DNA of 64,000 bases from positions 124,001 through 188,000 of the forward strand of contig KV748224.1 of the NCBI GenBank assembly GCA_001692895.1. The letters are read 5' to 3'. This document shows positions 20,712-33,550 of this stretch, in pieces (within the stretch, counting starts at the first letter, position 1; each line of letters opens with the position of its first letter). The stretch is from Cenococcum geophilum 1.58 (lineage: Eukaryota; Ascomycota; Dothideomycetes; Gloniales; Gloniaceae). The notes beneath the pieces are model-generated. The model searched no databases, was not told the DNA's origin, and saw only the letters and a list, made by a program, of their open reading frames with translations. A program made the position numbers and the translations under genes.

Positions 20712-21136
20712 TGTTACGGACGGTTTAAGTACAATGTTATAACTACTTGGAAAAGAGACGGAAGAAGCTAGTTAGTTAATTTAGGTATAGTTTAGGATGG
20801 AGCTAGTAGAACTATATAACGAGGAATAGTAACTAAGGTTATATAACATACTACGTATTAAATAAGAGGAATAAAAGGAACTTACGTACCTTATATATAA
20901 GACGTATATTACGTATAAGAAGGATTTTATAGGAGTACGGTTATATATTTAAGGACCCTTAGTCCCTACCTAAATAGTTCCTTCCTTATAGTAATTCTTA
21001 GAATATAATTAGAGTTAATCTGTTGGGTAACTACTCCACCAGTTATTATTACGTTGACGTCTTCTGCACTTATATTTTCTATACACCTAGCCTATTAACA
21101 AGCCTATCGTAATTCCTGCTATAAGGTTCCGTTATA
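20712..21136 (+). repeat. 3' LTR of Gypsy D
   Basis: 425 bp, TGTTACGGACGG to CCGTTATA, followed by the AAACT duplication at 21137-21141. It differs from the 5' LTR mainly by C/T and G/A changes. Confidence 0.92.
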
Positions 21137-21141
21137 AAACT

Positions 21142-21405
21142 GGCTACCTTTATTAGAGATAATTATTTTAGAGAGTCTATGGAGTTTCTATACGTAATTT
21201 AGGAATAGTTAGGCAACGGTAGGCGTTAATATATTAGGGCAGGCGATTAAGTGTCTTATTTTAGATAGTCAGTTTATAACTACTATAATATTTATATAGC
21301 CTTTACTTTTAGGAAGGTCAATAATAAAGTTAATTAAGATATCCTTTTATCTTCGGTCTGGAATAGGTAGCGGCTTTAAAAGACCGTTATACGTCTTATA
21401 TAAGG
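21142..21405 (-). pseudogene. Gypsy B integrase (second segment)
   Basis: Continuation of Gypsy B after the Gypsy D insertion. On the minus strand it matches 23440-23640 of Gypsy C, the start of the integrase core (DRRQKDILINFIID-like block through the VVIDQLSK-like block). Homology ends near 21405, where plus-strand Gypsy C begins. The upstream parts of B are not present. Confidence 0.75.
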
Positions 21406-24400
21406 CACCGAACCTAAACTTAAGTAAAAAACTATAGACAATCTAAGCGAGCTCGGCACCCTAAATATCCGCATAATTAGAGCTGCTCCGCTAGCGTAAC
21501 TTACTAAGAAACCTAAGTATACGATCTTTACTATTACAATAGCCGATATTAAGAAGGCCTTAGCACCAAAAAAGTATACTAACCCTACTACGAAGGTACT
21601 AGTAGAGTATTATTATCGCCTAGATACATTCTTATAAAAGGAAGCTAATAAACTACCAGAATACTAACTATACGACTATAAGATTATACTTAAAGAAGGA
21701 AAGCAGCCTAAATTTAGACCCTTATACGGAATGTCCTAAAATAAACTCTAAGTACTATAAAAGTATTTAAACGAGAACCTAAGTAAAGGATTTATTAGAG
21801 CAAGCTTGTCGCCTATAGCCGTACTAGTAATCTTTATTAAGAAACCCAGCGGCGGTCTACGCTTCTATATAGACTACTAAGCTCTTAACGCCGTTACCAT
21901 TAAGAACTAATATCTAATCCCGTTAATATAAGAGACGCTAAACTAACTAAATAAGGCTTATTACTACACGAAGCTTAATATTACCTCTATATTTAACCAT
22001 CTCCGTATTATAAAAGGAGATAAATAGCTTACTGCATTTTATACCCAATATAGACTATTTAAGTACTTAGTAATACCCTTTGGCCTCACAAACGCTTTAA
22101 GCTCGTTTTAATATTATATAAATAATACCCTGCGCCCCTACCTAGACATCTTCTATACTACTTATATTAACGATATTCTAATATACAGTAATAACCTAAC
22201 CGAATATTAGAAACACGTTAACCTTATTTTATAAGCCCTACACGGAGCTAGTCTATAATTAGATATAGATAAATGCGAGTTTTATAAAATAGAAGTTTTA
22301 TACTTTAAACTCCTTATTTTTATAAATAGTATATAAATAGACCTAAAGAAAGTTAAAGTAATTATAAACTGGCAGGAACCTAAGAACGTTAAGGACATAA
22401 GAGCCTTTATAAGATTTGCTAATTTCTACTAATGGTTTATTAATAACTTCTCCGCCTTAGTTTTATACCTTATAGCTCTAACCTAAAAGGATAAAGTCTT
22501 TATCTTTAATAAGGAATATAAAAAGGCCTTTACCTATTTAAAGGTTATATTTACTACTGCGCCTATACTCTAATATTTTAACCTAAAATAAATAAGTGTT
22601 ATAGAAGCCAACTCGTTTAACTACGTTACTAGAGGCATCCTGTCTTAATATAACAAGGATAGAGTATTGCACCCTATAGTATACTTCTTAAAATAACTAA
22701 GCCTAGCTAAATACATCTACGAGATCTATAATAAGAAATTATTAGCTATTATTAGATATTTTAAACAATAGCAACCTAAACTAGAAGGCGCTAAATTTCT
22801 AATTAAAGTCCTTAGCGACTATAAGAACCTATAGTACTTTATAACCACAAAATAGCTAAGTTATTATTAGGCCCGCTAGTTAAAATATCTATCTTATTTC
22901 CGATTCTTAATTATATACCGCCTAGGCATTTAAGGTTAGAAGCCTAACGCCTTAACCTAACACTCGCAAGACGCGCCAGCCCTAAAAAAAAGCGCGCTCT
23001 TACCAAAATTAAACCCTACTTCGCCCTAAACTATTTAACCCGCCCACTAAAGACCTTACGGTACACGTCCTTAAAATAACTAATTAATCGATTAAATAGA
23101 TTATAGTTAATAAATACCTAAATAACGAGTTTATCTAAGAAACGCTTAAGCTAATACAAAATAGCATTAAACGCTTTAAAAAGATTTCTTTAAGTAAATA
23201 CACAGCCCGTAGAAACCGCTTATATTACTAGAACCGCCTAGTTATACCTTACTATAACAAACTTAAGCTTAAGCTCCTTAAACATATATACGATCTACTA
23301 GTAGCCAGCTACCTAGGCTAAAGAAAAACCCTAGAACTGCTCTAATAAAAATACTATTCGCTAAATATGCATAATACAACACAAAGGTACGTCTTTAACT
23401 GCTATATCTACTAATAAGCTAAAGCTTCGCATAAGACATACAACGGCCTCCTAAAGCTACTGCCTGTTCCGGACCGAAGATAAAAGGATATCTTAATTAA
23501 CTTTATCGTTAACCTCCCCGTAAGTAAAAGCTATACAAATATTATAGTAGTTATAGACCAACTATCTAAAATAAGTCACTTAATCGCCTACCCTAATATA
23601 TTAACGCCTACTGTTACCTAACTATTCCTAAATCACGTATAGAAACTCCACGGACTCCCTAAAACGATTATCTCCAATAAAGGCAGCTAGTTTGTCTTTA
23701 TATTTTAAAAAGAACTAACTACCTAACTCCGCATTAAAGCACTACTATTTACTATATATTACTTAGAAATAGACAGTTAAATAGAACGTGTAAATACTAT
23801 AATAGAATAATATATCCGGATATATACGTTATATTTATAAGATAACTAGATTAACTGGCTTATATTTACCGAGTTTACTATAAATAATTCCGTCTTAGAA
23901 ACCATAAAGGTCTCCCCATTCCTAGCTAATTACGGCTAGCACCCATAAATAGGTTTTAAACCTTTTAGTAATGTTCCTCGCCCCGCTTATTACGCCTTAT
24001 AAGTTATAAAAGTAAATAAATTTATAGAGAAAATAGAGGAACTATAACGGTTCCTTACTAATAAAATAATATAGGTCCAATTTAATTATAAAGCCGCAGC
24101 GAATAAGAAACAAACCCTAGAACTAGCCTACTAAATTAGTAACTTTATCTAGCTAAACACAAGAAACCTAAATACAAAACGACCTACTAAGAAACTTAAT
24201 TAGAAGAACGCTGGCCCTTACAAGATTAAGAAGGTTATTTCCTCTTACGCCTACCAACTAAAGCTCCCTAATACGGTTAAAATCCACCCCGTATTTTATA
24301 AATCAGTTCTTTGCCCTACTGCCCCTATATTAGACGCCCTGCCTAGATAGATATAAGACCCTCCCCTACTAGTTAAAGTGGATAGTAAGAATAAGTACTT

Positions 24401-24601
24401 TATTAAAAGAATTAATAATATTAAGTACAATAAACGGAAGCGCTAGTATATATACCTTATAAAATAGAAAGGCTTTACTAAGCCCTTATAGGAACCCGTT
24501 AACTCTATAGGACTTATATAAGCCGCAGAAGACTTTTACAAACTTTACCTAAAACTACTACAGCCCTATCTTACAGAAGCTTAAGTTTAAAGGGGGGGTA
24601 C
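21406..24601 (+). pseudogene. Gypsy C pol: RT, RNase H, integrase
   Basis: The clearest copy of the A/B/C Gypsy family. After a short pre-RT segment (ADIKKALAPKKYTNPT, 21550) comes reverse transcriptase: [29 protein letters not shown], YYTKLNITSIFNHLRI, then the catalytic box YIND at 22163-22174 (normally YIDD). RNase H (about 22600-22960), the integrase zinc-binding region and the core follow. The core has an INFIVNLPV-like block near 23500 and the GLPKTIISNKGSQFVFIF block near 23655-23710. The protein ends near 24595 with a tail lacking an obvious chromodomain. 5' LTR and gag are missing. Purine run AAAGGGGGGGTAC (24590-24601) precedes the LTR as polypurine tract. Confidence 0.85.
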
Positions 24602-24995
24602 TATTATAGGACACCCCTATAATACCTTGCACACGTCTACCTATTTCCACTAACTTAGCAATTAGAGACTAACCGCGAAATAGTAATTTAACGGCAATTT
24701 AATGGCAATCTAATGGCAATCTAATGGCAATCTAACGGCAATCTAACGGCATTCTGCTATATTCTGCTAAGTTCTACTAAATTCTACTAAGTTCTACTAG
24801 GACTATAACCTAAACCCTATTCTGCCCTATATACGTATTAACTAAGCAATTAAGTTAACAATATATGCCCCTTCTTTCCGTTTTCCTACCTTCTTTCCTT
24901 ATATAATGTCTTAATCTCATTACACAGTTTATGTATATAGCTTAATAATATCTACTTTGCTATATATTATCGTCGCTTATACTTACTTCGTGACA
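24602..24995 (+). repeat. 3' LTR of Gypsy C
   Basis: 394 bp, starting TATTATAGGACACCCC (TGTTATAGG before RIP) and ending TTCGTGACA. It carries six tandem GGCAATCTAA-type units (24685-24755), more than the sister LTRs. CTAAG at 24996-25000 is the candidate duplication in Gypsy D2. Confidence 0.8.
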
Positions 24996-25281
24996 CTAAG
25001 AAGCATTATAAAAGATTTTATAAAAGATTTTTATAGGGAAATAACTTAAGGACATAACGGAGTAATAGGCTTAGTGTTAAGACTTTAAAAGAATATATTA
25101 TTAACGGAATTTAAGGTATTACTAAAAAAGTAATAAAAGAATATCTAAATTACTAAAGAAATAAATTAATAAGATATAAGCTATATAGGGGGCTATAACT
25201 TATTAAAATATTAAAGAGACTATAGAGGGTTATATTATAGGACTTTATTATTAAGTTACTAAAGTTAAAAAATCCTATTAC
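24996..25281 (+). pseudogene. Gypsy D2 integrase zinc-binding part (segment 1)
   Basis: Matches Gypsy D at about 18705-18990 (region with FYREITQGHNG-like sequence). It is flanked on the left by the LTR of Gypsy C and cut on the right by Copia E1 at 25282. The frame resumes at 31285. The 5' part of D2 is not in the window. Confidence 0.8.
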
Positions 25282-25475
25282 TGTCGGGAATGAGGCAATT
25301 TGCCCTTACGTGCGGCATATTGCCGTCACGTGAGGCAACTTGCCGTCACGTGCCGTCGCGGCACTAGCGTGGTGAGGAACCTTAAATTCCTTACCCTCCC
25401 CTATCTAGAATAATAACCTTTTCCATTATTATATCTACTCGAGTAGTATTGGTGATTTGCCTTATGTTTCTAACA
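25282..25475 (+). repeat. 5' LTR of Copia E1
   Basis: 194 bp, contains TTGCCGTCACGTG repeats. The sequence after it, CTAATTAGTGGTTAAATA, is the likely primer-binding region. Confidence 0.9.
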
Positions 25476-25849
25476 CTAATTAGTGGTTAAATACACAGTT
25501 AACTATAAAGTAGCTAGGTTATCGATAGAAGAGATAGTCTTATATAGGGGTGCTATATGCGCTTATATGGAATGGATCCCAGCGATACTATACTACCTTA
25601 AACTTACGGAAAACTAGTAATAGAAGTGTTACTGAGTACTAGGAGATACTAAGTTGCGTCTATTACGCAGAATAATTACGTTTACAAAGATTTGGTTAAG
25701 TACTTTAGGTTAGAAGTATTACTAAACCTAAGGTCCTAAGTCGACGTCCGAAACGCGTCGAATAACATCTTAAATTGCCTACCTTTGGATAGTAAACCTA
25801 CAAGATCCTATAAAACCGAAAATCCTGCTTATCTTTAACATATAACACC

Positions 25850-28800
25850 TCGTTAATTTTACCTACTATAGCGTTAACCTATCCGAAGAAGTATAAAAAA
25901 GATATTAACCTAGAGATATGGGATAGAGCTATAACTAACTTTGTAACTGCTAAGCAATAGGATCTAAATAGATTCTTAATACACTATATGGAATACTACA
26001 AAGATAGTAAATACAATAATACCGCGCTATGGTATTGTATAAAGGAGAACTTTATTAGATAGACAAAGGAAATATAGGTTCCTATAAATAAAGATATCGT
26101 ATAGGACTTCCGTAACTTCCTTTAGGAGTATAGAGTATTTATCCCTATAGATGGGGGTAGTATTAGGGATAATATTTAGGAATACGTTATTAATATAAAG
26201 GAAGAGCATAAATGGACTCTATAAGAGATTAAGCACCAACTACGCACTATAAAGAAGCTTAAATTACAATAGAACCTAAGTAATACACCACTAGAGACGT
26301 GTTCTAACTCTATTACTCTAGGTATAAGTTTTAACATTCTATATCTATTGCCTCTACCTCTATCTTTAACTCCCCTATATTAACTAGCTTAACCTATAGC
26401 CTTAATTAACAACCCCTAACAAGCGCAAGATCCCCTTACTTCGCGGTTTAATAACCTTTAAACTCCGCCGACTAGATCTATATTACTATTATAGCCTGTA
26501 ATGCAATACAGCTAAACACTAATTAGAGGTACCTTAAAAATGCTTATAGAGCTTATAAAGCTTTATTCGGAATAGGAGAAGAAGTTTAGCGGAGAACTAT
26601 ATAATATCCTTAATTTAAAGTTACGTATCTTCTACGACTGTTGCTAGAAGGTTGGACTAGAACCCGGTTAATACCGTATTGCTTATTTAGTCATGCTTAA
26701 GGGCCGAGCTAGTACCTTCTATTATAATCGTTTAGTAGAAAAAGGATATAATTTTAACCGAATAATATATAAAATAAGATGCTACTTTAAAATAGAGGAG
26801 AATAAGCAGTAGTATATATCGGAGTGGAGAGAAACTACCTTTCTAAGAATTATTGCTATAAACCCAGGTGCCTCTTAACTTGATTATCTTTAAAAGCTCT
26901 TTAATTAACTCTAGATAATTTAGCGTGGTTTATCTAAATTATATTAAAAGGACTTTAGCCTACGCGATTAAGTTATTAGCATATACTAAGGTATTAAAGA
27001 ATATAACCTTGCTCTCTTTAACCCTATAAGTACTTATAAAGAAGTGTATACTTAATTAAGATCCTCTATCGGCACCGCCTTACGCTCTTAAGAAGTATAG
27101 TAATTTAACGCCTAACTTTAACCTACTTTGATTGACCTAGCTGGCTAATATGATTATAACTAGACTAATTAAATATATGGTGGTCGTGGTAGGGGATATA
27201 ATAGAGGGTATAATTAACGTTAATTATAAAGCAATTATGGAGGTCCTTATGGAGGTTTATTTTATAACAATTAGTAGAAGAAATGCTACGTTTATAAGAA
27301 GCCAAATTACTAGTTAACTAGACACCCCCTTAATAGACGAAAGGAGGTATATAATAAGTTTCGCTAGAGCGCACGAAACGTTGAAAACTAAGAAGTTACT
27401 ATAGCCTACTTCTAAAGCTTCCTAGTTTAATATAAAGGCGAAGAAGATCTTAAGGGTGAGATTAATGAGGCTGAATAGCTTCTTATAGATATGGAAATTA
27501 AGAACTACTCTCCCGACCAATACTTTACCGAGTATAGTAAGGTAAATAGTATATAAACCGTTACTATCCTTAATAACTAATCTACGCTCCATTCTGTTAT
27601 AAGGTTAGATATCTTTAATAAGCTAAAGGAAAGTTCCGCGTTCTCCTTTAATAACAGATACTTAGCGAACGTCTTTTATGGTATTATGCTAGATACTAAA
27701 GCCGTAAGAGTATTTATAGTAGGAGAACCTTAAGTCCGAGCTCTTTAGTAGCTTAATAGTTCTATTTAGATTAACTAATTAACGGCAGGCTAATATATAA
27801 TTTGCTTTAGTAAGGGTACTATAATCTCTTTTAGTATAATTAAGGTCCAAACCCCATTAGGATATATTACTTTCCATATTATTCCTATAAATACCCTATT
27901 CCTATTCTGCATCTAAGATATAGATAAATTAGGCGTTAAGCTTAATAACCTTAAGAATATGCTTGTCTAGGGAGATAATTAGGTGCCCGTTATACGCAAG
28001 TAGGGTTACCCTTAGTTGCTCCTTTAATAGCTAGAAAGGAGCGTTGCTTAGAGTTACTTAACCGAGTTAGAGCTACGTTAACTACATCGTTGTTTTAGCC
28101 ACCTATCCGTTTACTAACTACTTAGGGTTCTTTAACAAGTAGGTTATAAAGTTAAGGTTAAGGCGATTAAACATCTTATAAAGTACTGCTATTACTGCTA
28201 AATAAACTAGAAGTCCCCTGGCTAATTTAAGTTTACCCTTAAAGACAACTACAACTTTAACTTCTGTATTATTATAGATGTTATATATCTTAGCGGCAAG
28301 CCAGTACTCTAAATTATTAACTTTTTAACCTCCTTCTAAGCCGCACGCTTTTTAAAAGATATATTAGCTAGGAACGCATAGGATACTCTTTAATTATGCT
28401 AGATTAATGTCTACCTAGGACCCTCTAATTAAATCGTTTATAATATAGGAAAGAACTTCTTATCTGCGGAGTTTTAATAATAGGTAAAGGTAATAACAAT
28501 TAAGGTTAAGGAAGTCCCTATTAAGGCATATAATAGTATTAGAAAGGTAGAATAATACTATACGCTATTACGCCGCGTATATAAGATTATTTCTTTAGAA
28601 CTAGAGGGTACTAGTAAAGAGCTTATTCTATAGATGGCTGTTAAAGCTATTAATGATACCGCTGGCCTAGATGGGCTTGTACCTATATTATTAGTCTTTA
28701 GCGCCTACCCTTAAATAACTAACAATTCTCTACTATCTCCCTCTATTATATAACGAGCTGAGGCGATTTATAAGGCAATAAAGGAGGTACGACGTCTCTA

Positions 28801-30870
28801 CGCTACGTGCTAGGTTAACAACGTACTAGGAATAAGAAATGGCCTAAATACCTTAACTATGCTCGATCTGCTACTCCAATTTAAGGTACGCGTATAGCAT
28901 AAAAAGGGAGGATGGTTAGGCCTATATAAACTTATTATAATTAATAGTTAGACTTATACTCTTTAGATGCCCTATAAACCTACTTAATTCCATTTAACTA
29001 TTATTAAGCCTTATTATAAAGATAACAGTTTTGAGCCTTTATAGGATACCCTAGAAGATACCCTAGGAGATGCCCTAAAGGAGAACTACGATTAACGTGC
29101 CTTAGAAGGCGACTACGACCCTAATATAACTATAGTAGATACGCTGCAACTATGACGCGGTAGAGGTTGCCCAAAAGAATTACAAAACCGCCAATACCTT
29201 ATTAATTTTAAAGAGCAACTTATTACCGCTATTAAGAATAGAGTTAAGCTGTTGATGGCCTTTATAACAGCTAAAGAGAAGGCTAACTTTAAGCTCGCAA
29301 AACAGCTCCGAAAGGAAGGCCGTATTATAACTTTAGGAGCTCCTTTCTAAGCATCTAACAAGTAGAAGATTAACGGTTTTATTATAAGAGGAGTCTTTAA
29401 GTTTAAGAAGTATAACCCTACTAAGTTTAATAGGGTTTATATATTTAGATTAAGAATAGTTAATAAGATTAAAGGCAAAGCTACTAATACCCTATTTAAG
29501 AAGTTAAGGCTAGTTATTTAAGGTTATAACAATAATAGTAAGGAAGTAATTCTTATGTAATCCCCTATAATTTAACGAGCTAGTTAGCGAGTTATTATTA
29601 CGCTAGCTCCCTCCTTAATAAAGAATAGAATGGCGGTTTATTTATAAGATATTACCTAGGCCTATACCTAATTAGAGATACGCCTTTAGCGCTTAATACT
29701 AGCATACCTTTTAGAGCAAATTTGCTACCAATATCCCAAAGATACGATTATAGTTATGCTTAAGCCACTATATAGAATCGCAGAGGCAGGAACTTATTAG
29801 TGGGCTACTTACAGCAAGCACTATAAAGAGAAGCTTTTGATAACTACTTTTACATTTAATCCCTGCTTCCTTATTACAGCTACGGGAACTCTATTTAGAA
29901 TTGTCGGCATATAAATAGACGATATAATTATCTTAGGAGACGACCAATTCTTAGCTCTTAAAGAAGATAAGCTAGTAAAGGTAAATCTTATGGCAAAGCT
30001 AAAGGAAAGACTTAATTTAATAACACTATTACTCTTTAATAGATATATTATTTCCCTAAATAAGGATTCCATTGCCCTACGCCAGAAAGGTTAAGGTAAG
30101 AAGATTAACGTTATTAACGTTAATTCTCTAAAGTAAGGATATATAGAGCAACGCGCTCGCGGAGCTTATATGGCTTTTATCTGTTAACCCAAAGCTTCTT
30201 TTAATCTCTCTATTACCGCTTAACACCAAGAACCAACTAAGGAGGATATCCTTGCCCTAAATAAGCGTCTTTTCTGGCAAAGGAGCCATCTTAATTAAGG
30301 ACTGCTCTACGTGCCTATTAACCATCCTACCGCTAAGCTTTTTATATTTATTAATATATCGTTTATAAATAATAAAGATTTTAGCTCCTAGCTAGGATAT
30401 AAGATTATTATTATAAACGAATCTACCGGAGAGAGTAACTTCACGATCTACAGTAATCTTATTTATTAGAGCTTAACTAAAAGTAAACGCGTTACTTAAA
30501 GCGTTCTAGCGTTAGAGATATATAGAATGGTCGGCGGAGTTAATATAGTAATTATAATTAGAACTACTTTAAAAATAATTATAGATTAACTTAAACTCCC
30601 TATTATCCCTACAATTATATATACCGACTTATATTCCCTTTACGAGTGTTTAGTTAAGCTTAGTACTATAAAGGAGAAGCGCCTTATAATTGATATTATG
30701 GCACTACGGCAATCTTACAAGCGTTAAGAACTTTTTAAGATTTAATGGATTAATGGCTAAGATAACCCGGTAGATATAATGATAAAGGTAAACCTAAATA
30801 AGGCACTAGAGACGTTTGTTAATACGAATACTCTACATATATAAGTTGAAGGTTAAGTTAAAAGGGAGTA
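25850..30870 (+). pseudogene. Copia E1 gag-pol polyprotein
   Basis: Single polyprotein of about 1670 codons in one main frame with RIP-type stops. Gag: about 25860-27400, with a zinc-knuckle region near 27285-27340 reading KKCYVYKKPNYQLTRHP (two Cys now Tyr). Protease follows, then integrase: zinc-binding region with RQLHRCFSHL (28075-28105) and CYYCQINQKSPG, and core with IIIDVIYLSGKP (28265-28300). A Glu/Asp-rich linker (about 29030-29130) leads to reverse transcriptase. The active-site block reads GI-stop-IDDIIILG (29915-29923 for IDD), so unlike most copies here both catalytic Asp remain. RNase H: IIYTDLYSLYECLVK near 30610-30660. The protein ends near 30870. The start of gag is uncertain. 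Confidence 0.88.
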
Positions 30871-30884
30871 GAAGATGCGGCGAG

Positions 30885-30959
30885 GGCCGCTAAGGCGCTA
30901 GTGGTAAGCGAGCCAATAGCGATTTTCCATCCCGGGGATGGAAAATTGTAATTAGTTGG
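30885..30959 (+). repeat. Palindromic module copy 1 (3' UTR of Copia E1)
   Basis: GGCCGCTAAGGCGCTAGTGG leads into a palindrome with core GATTTTCCATCCCGGGGATG then GAAAAT (30921-30946), flanked by CCAAT and ATTAGTTGG. It lies just after the RNase H end. Other copies: 33476-33550, 44877-44947, 57612-57678 and 58225-58291. Confidence 0.85.
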
Positions 30960-31085
30960 TAAAAGTCTGGGTCGGTAGAATAAGGCGTATTACCTTCTAA
31001 ATTCTGCTATAGTCTGCCTATGGTTGTATTGTTGTATGCTGTCTGTTTATATATAGATAGTAACTATAAAAAGAAGAGTTGCTAG

Positions 31086-31279
31086 TATTGGGAATAAGGC
31101 AATTTGCCCTTATGTGCGGCATATTGCCGTTATGTGAGGCAACTTGCCGTCACGTGCCGTCGCGGCACTAGTGTGGTGAGGAACCTTAAATTCCTTACCC
31201 TCCCCAATTTAGAACAATAACCTTTTCTATTACTATATCTACTCGAGTAGTATTGGTGATTTGCCCTGTGTTTTTAATA
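31086..31279 (+). repeat. 3' LTR of Copia E1
   Basis: 194 bp, same length as the 5' LTR, differing mostly by RIP-type transitions. Confidence 0.9.
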
Positions 31280-31284
31280 ATTAC

Positions 31285-33027
31285 TAAATAGGAGTATAAT
31301 ATAATCCTTATAATAGTAGATAAGTTAACTAAATAGGGCTACTTTATAGCATATATAGAAGAAATCTTAGCGAAAAATATTACTAAGATTTATATTAAGG
31401 AAGTATTTATAAGATATAGAGTACTAAGTAAAATTATATTAAATAAAGATCTAAGATTTATAACAGTATTTTAGAAGGTATTTTTAGCGGAATAAGGGGT
31501 TTACGTAGTAATATTAATAGTATATTACCTATAAACAGACGGTTAAATAAAAGGATTAAATTAGACGCTAAAATAGTATTTAAGATATTATATTAATTAC
31601 GCGCAGAATAATTAGGTATTATTATTACTAATTATATAGTTTATATATAATATAACACTATAAAAAGGAATAGGTATATTATTATTTAAGGCAAATTACG
31701 GATATAAGTTAAGAATATTATTATTACTATAATAAGTAAAGAAAATAAGTAGTATAGCTAAAGAAAGAATAAATATACTAATTAATCTTTATATAAACCT
31801 TATAGAATTAGTAAAGATAGTATAAAAAAATAAAAAAGTACTATAATACTAAGAGATTTAAGGGAATAGATCTTAAAGAGGGGGATAAAGTATAGCTACT
31901 ATATAAAAAATTTAAAGGTTAATAACTAAGTAAGAAGTTAAACTATATTAAACTAGGACCTTATAAAATTATATAAAAAATTTTACTAATTATATTTAAA
32001 TTAAACCTATTAGCTAAAATAAAGATCTACCCTATATAGTATAGTATAATACTAGAGCTAGTATATAGGAATATTAAGCTATTAATCTATAAAGTAAATA
32101 CGTATAGAGGGTAAAAAGAAGATAAATAGTAAGTTTTAAAGATTATTAGTTATAGGGATGTTAATAATAAAATATAGTATAAGGTTAAGTAGATAGGCTA
32201 TAATAAAACTACTTAGGAACTACTATAGAACCTAAAAAATACTATAGAAAAGGTATAGGAGTATTAAAAAAAGGGTTAGGTAATATTAAGAAAGAGCTAA
32301 AAATAAAGGGATTAGTTAAAGGTAATAGATAAGCCGGATTATCTAAGGGATCTACTACTAGCGTATTAGTTGTTTCCGCCTTATCTTAATTAGAATCCTT
32401 TTAGCCTCCTTAGCCTTAAGCTTATAGAGACCTTACTTAATAAAATGGAACTCCTTAAAGCGCACCTTCTTATAAACCTTTTTAAAACGGAGTAGCTAAA
32501 CGGATGTAGCTAGGTAAGCTTTAGTAGCCTATTACTAGGCTTTTATAACCTTTTACTCTACCTTTTAAAAATAATAAAGTTTATCTAAAGCTAGTAAGAG
32601 CTCTTTATTAAGCTTTATAGCAGCAGATTAAATATAGAACCCTATAGCAGATTAGATAAGGGGATTAAAGGCTTTAAAGACTAATAAGATATATATATTT
32701 AGCGTTAAAGACGGAATAAACGTTATAGGACAATTGAATATTCGCTTACATATACTTAGTATATAAAGAAGGTTAGTAACTAGACGGAGCCGTAATTGTA
32801 ATATATATTAACTTTTTCTCCATATAATGGGAATAAGGAGATATAATTTCACCTAGTAAAAGAATTATAGAAATTATATAAGCACGACGCTTAGATACGG
32901 AAGATTTAATAAAAGGTATTAGGAATAATAAAGGTCATTAAATTAAAGATAGGAATGCTATACCTTTAATAGACAACTTAGAGATATAAGATATCTTTAA
33001 GGACAAAGATAAAAAGGAGGGAAATAG
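31285..33027 (+). pseudogene. Gypsy D2 integrase, chromodomain and 3' ORF (segment 2)
   Basis: Continues D2 after Copia E1. It reads integrase core (VIVDKLTK-stop-GYFIAYI, 31310-31360; SKIILNKDLRFITVF with the second Asp now Asn), the YLxxNLDxRLNQTLK-like region, then chromodomain (about 32130-32270). The 3' ORF (32340-33025) reads with Gln/Trp-to-stop changes: QAYRDLT, YKPF-stop-NGVAKRM, FTLPFKNNKVYLKLVRALY, PLIDNLEIQDIF. It is more heavily RIPed than Gypsy D, with almost every CpA lost. Confidence 0.8.
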
Positions 33028-33099
33028 TATTACGGACCTTATATTAGCAGTAGTATAACTACTAAAAAGAGATATAAATAAGTTAGTTAAGATAGTATA
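33028..33099 (+). repeat. 3' LTR of Gypsy D2 (left part, split by Copia F)
   Basis: TATTACGGACC... (TGTTACGGACC before RIP) matches the start of the Gypsy D LTR. It is cut at 33099 after GTATA by Copia F; the rest is at 45495-45845. 72 + 351 = 423 bp against 425 in Gypsy D. Confidence 0.88.
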
Positions 33100-33296
33100 T
33101 GTTGGTTATATAAGGGGATATCACGTAGCTACAGTTCGTAGATAGTATAATAATTGTTATTCTTATCCCTTAATAAGGGAGGGCGAGGAGCCTAAGGCTC
33201 CTCGCCACGCTAGTGCCGCGGCGACACATAACGGCAACTTACTATACGTAATAGCAATATGCCTTATATAGTAACTACTTACCTTTATTCCTAATA
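33100..33296 (-). repeat. 3' LTR of Copia F
   Basis: 197 bp; on the plus strand TGTTGGTTATATAAGG to CCTAATA. It contains the GC-rich palindromic stretch GGCGAGGAGCC near 33180-33210 and TACGTAATAGC/GTCACGTG-like units, as in the E1 LTR. Confidence 0.88.
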
Positions 33297-33475
33297 CTAG
33301 TAACTCTTCTTTTATAGTTGCCATCTATATATATATACCGCTTAACTAGCGGAACAAATATTAATCCTCCTTACTTACTATTACCATTATAATATAAGTC
33401 TTGCTATCCTAAAATTTGCCTTTTAGCATGTAGTGTTTTCTTACTTATAAGTTATAGGTAGGTATCTTATTTAGA

Positions 33476-33550
33476 GGGCCGTTAAGGCGCTAGTAGTAAG
33501 CAAGCTAATAGCGATTTTCCATCCCAGGGATAGAAAATCCTAATTGGCTA
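33476..33550 (+). repeat. Palindromic module copy 2 (3' UTR of Copia F, reversed)
   Basis: Core GATTTTCCATCCCAGGGATA then GAAAATC (33513-33539), with the left flank AAGGCGCTAGTAGTAAGC. The module runs opposite to the coding direction of F, whereas in Copia E1 and K it runs with the coding direction. Confidence 0.85.

Larger units (their letters stand above)
13185..21136 (+). mobile_element. Complete Gypsy D, 7952 bp, TSD AAACT
   Basis: Full LTR retrotransposon with two 425-bp LTRs (13185-13609 and 20712-21136). Both start TGTTACGGAC and end GTTATA, and AAACT occurs at 13180-13184 and 21137-21141. Inside, in order: gag with zinc knuckle, a long spacer region, protease, reverse transcriptase, RNase H, integrase, chromodomain and an extra 3' ORF. 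It sits inside Gypsy B. Truncated or split relatives are D2 (24996-45845), D4 (45846-54483) and D3 (62702 onward). Confidence 0.92.
25282..31279 (+). mobile_element. Complete Copia E1, 5998 bp, TSD ATTAC
   Basis: Two 194-bp LTRs (25282-25475 and 31086-31279). They begin TGTCGGGAAT and TATTGGGAAT and end CTAACA and TTAATA. ATTAC occurs at 25277-25281 and 31280-31284, inside the integrase of Gypsy D2. The interior codes for gag, protease, integrase, RT and RNase H in Copia order. Confidence 0.93.

Noticed and set aside
26027-26209. Minus-strand 60-codon frame
   Set aside because: Antisense to the Copia E1 gag.
29821-30072. Minus-strand open frame (and its counterpart 34512-34751 on the plus strand)
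   Set aside because: Both are antisense to the reverse transcriptase active-site region of Copia E1 and F.
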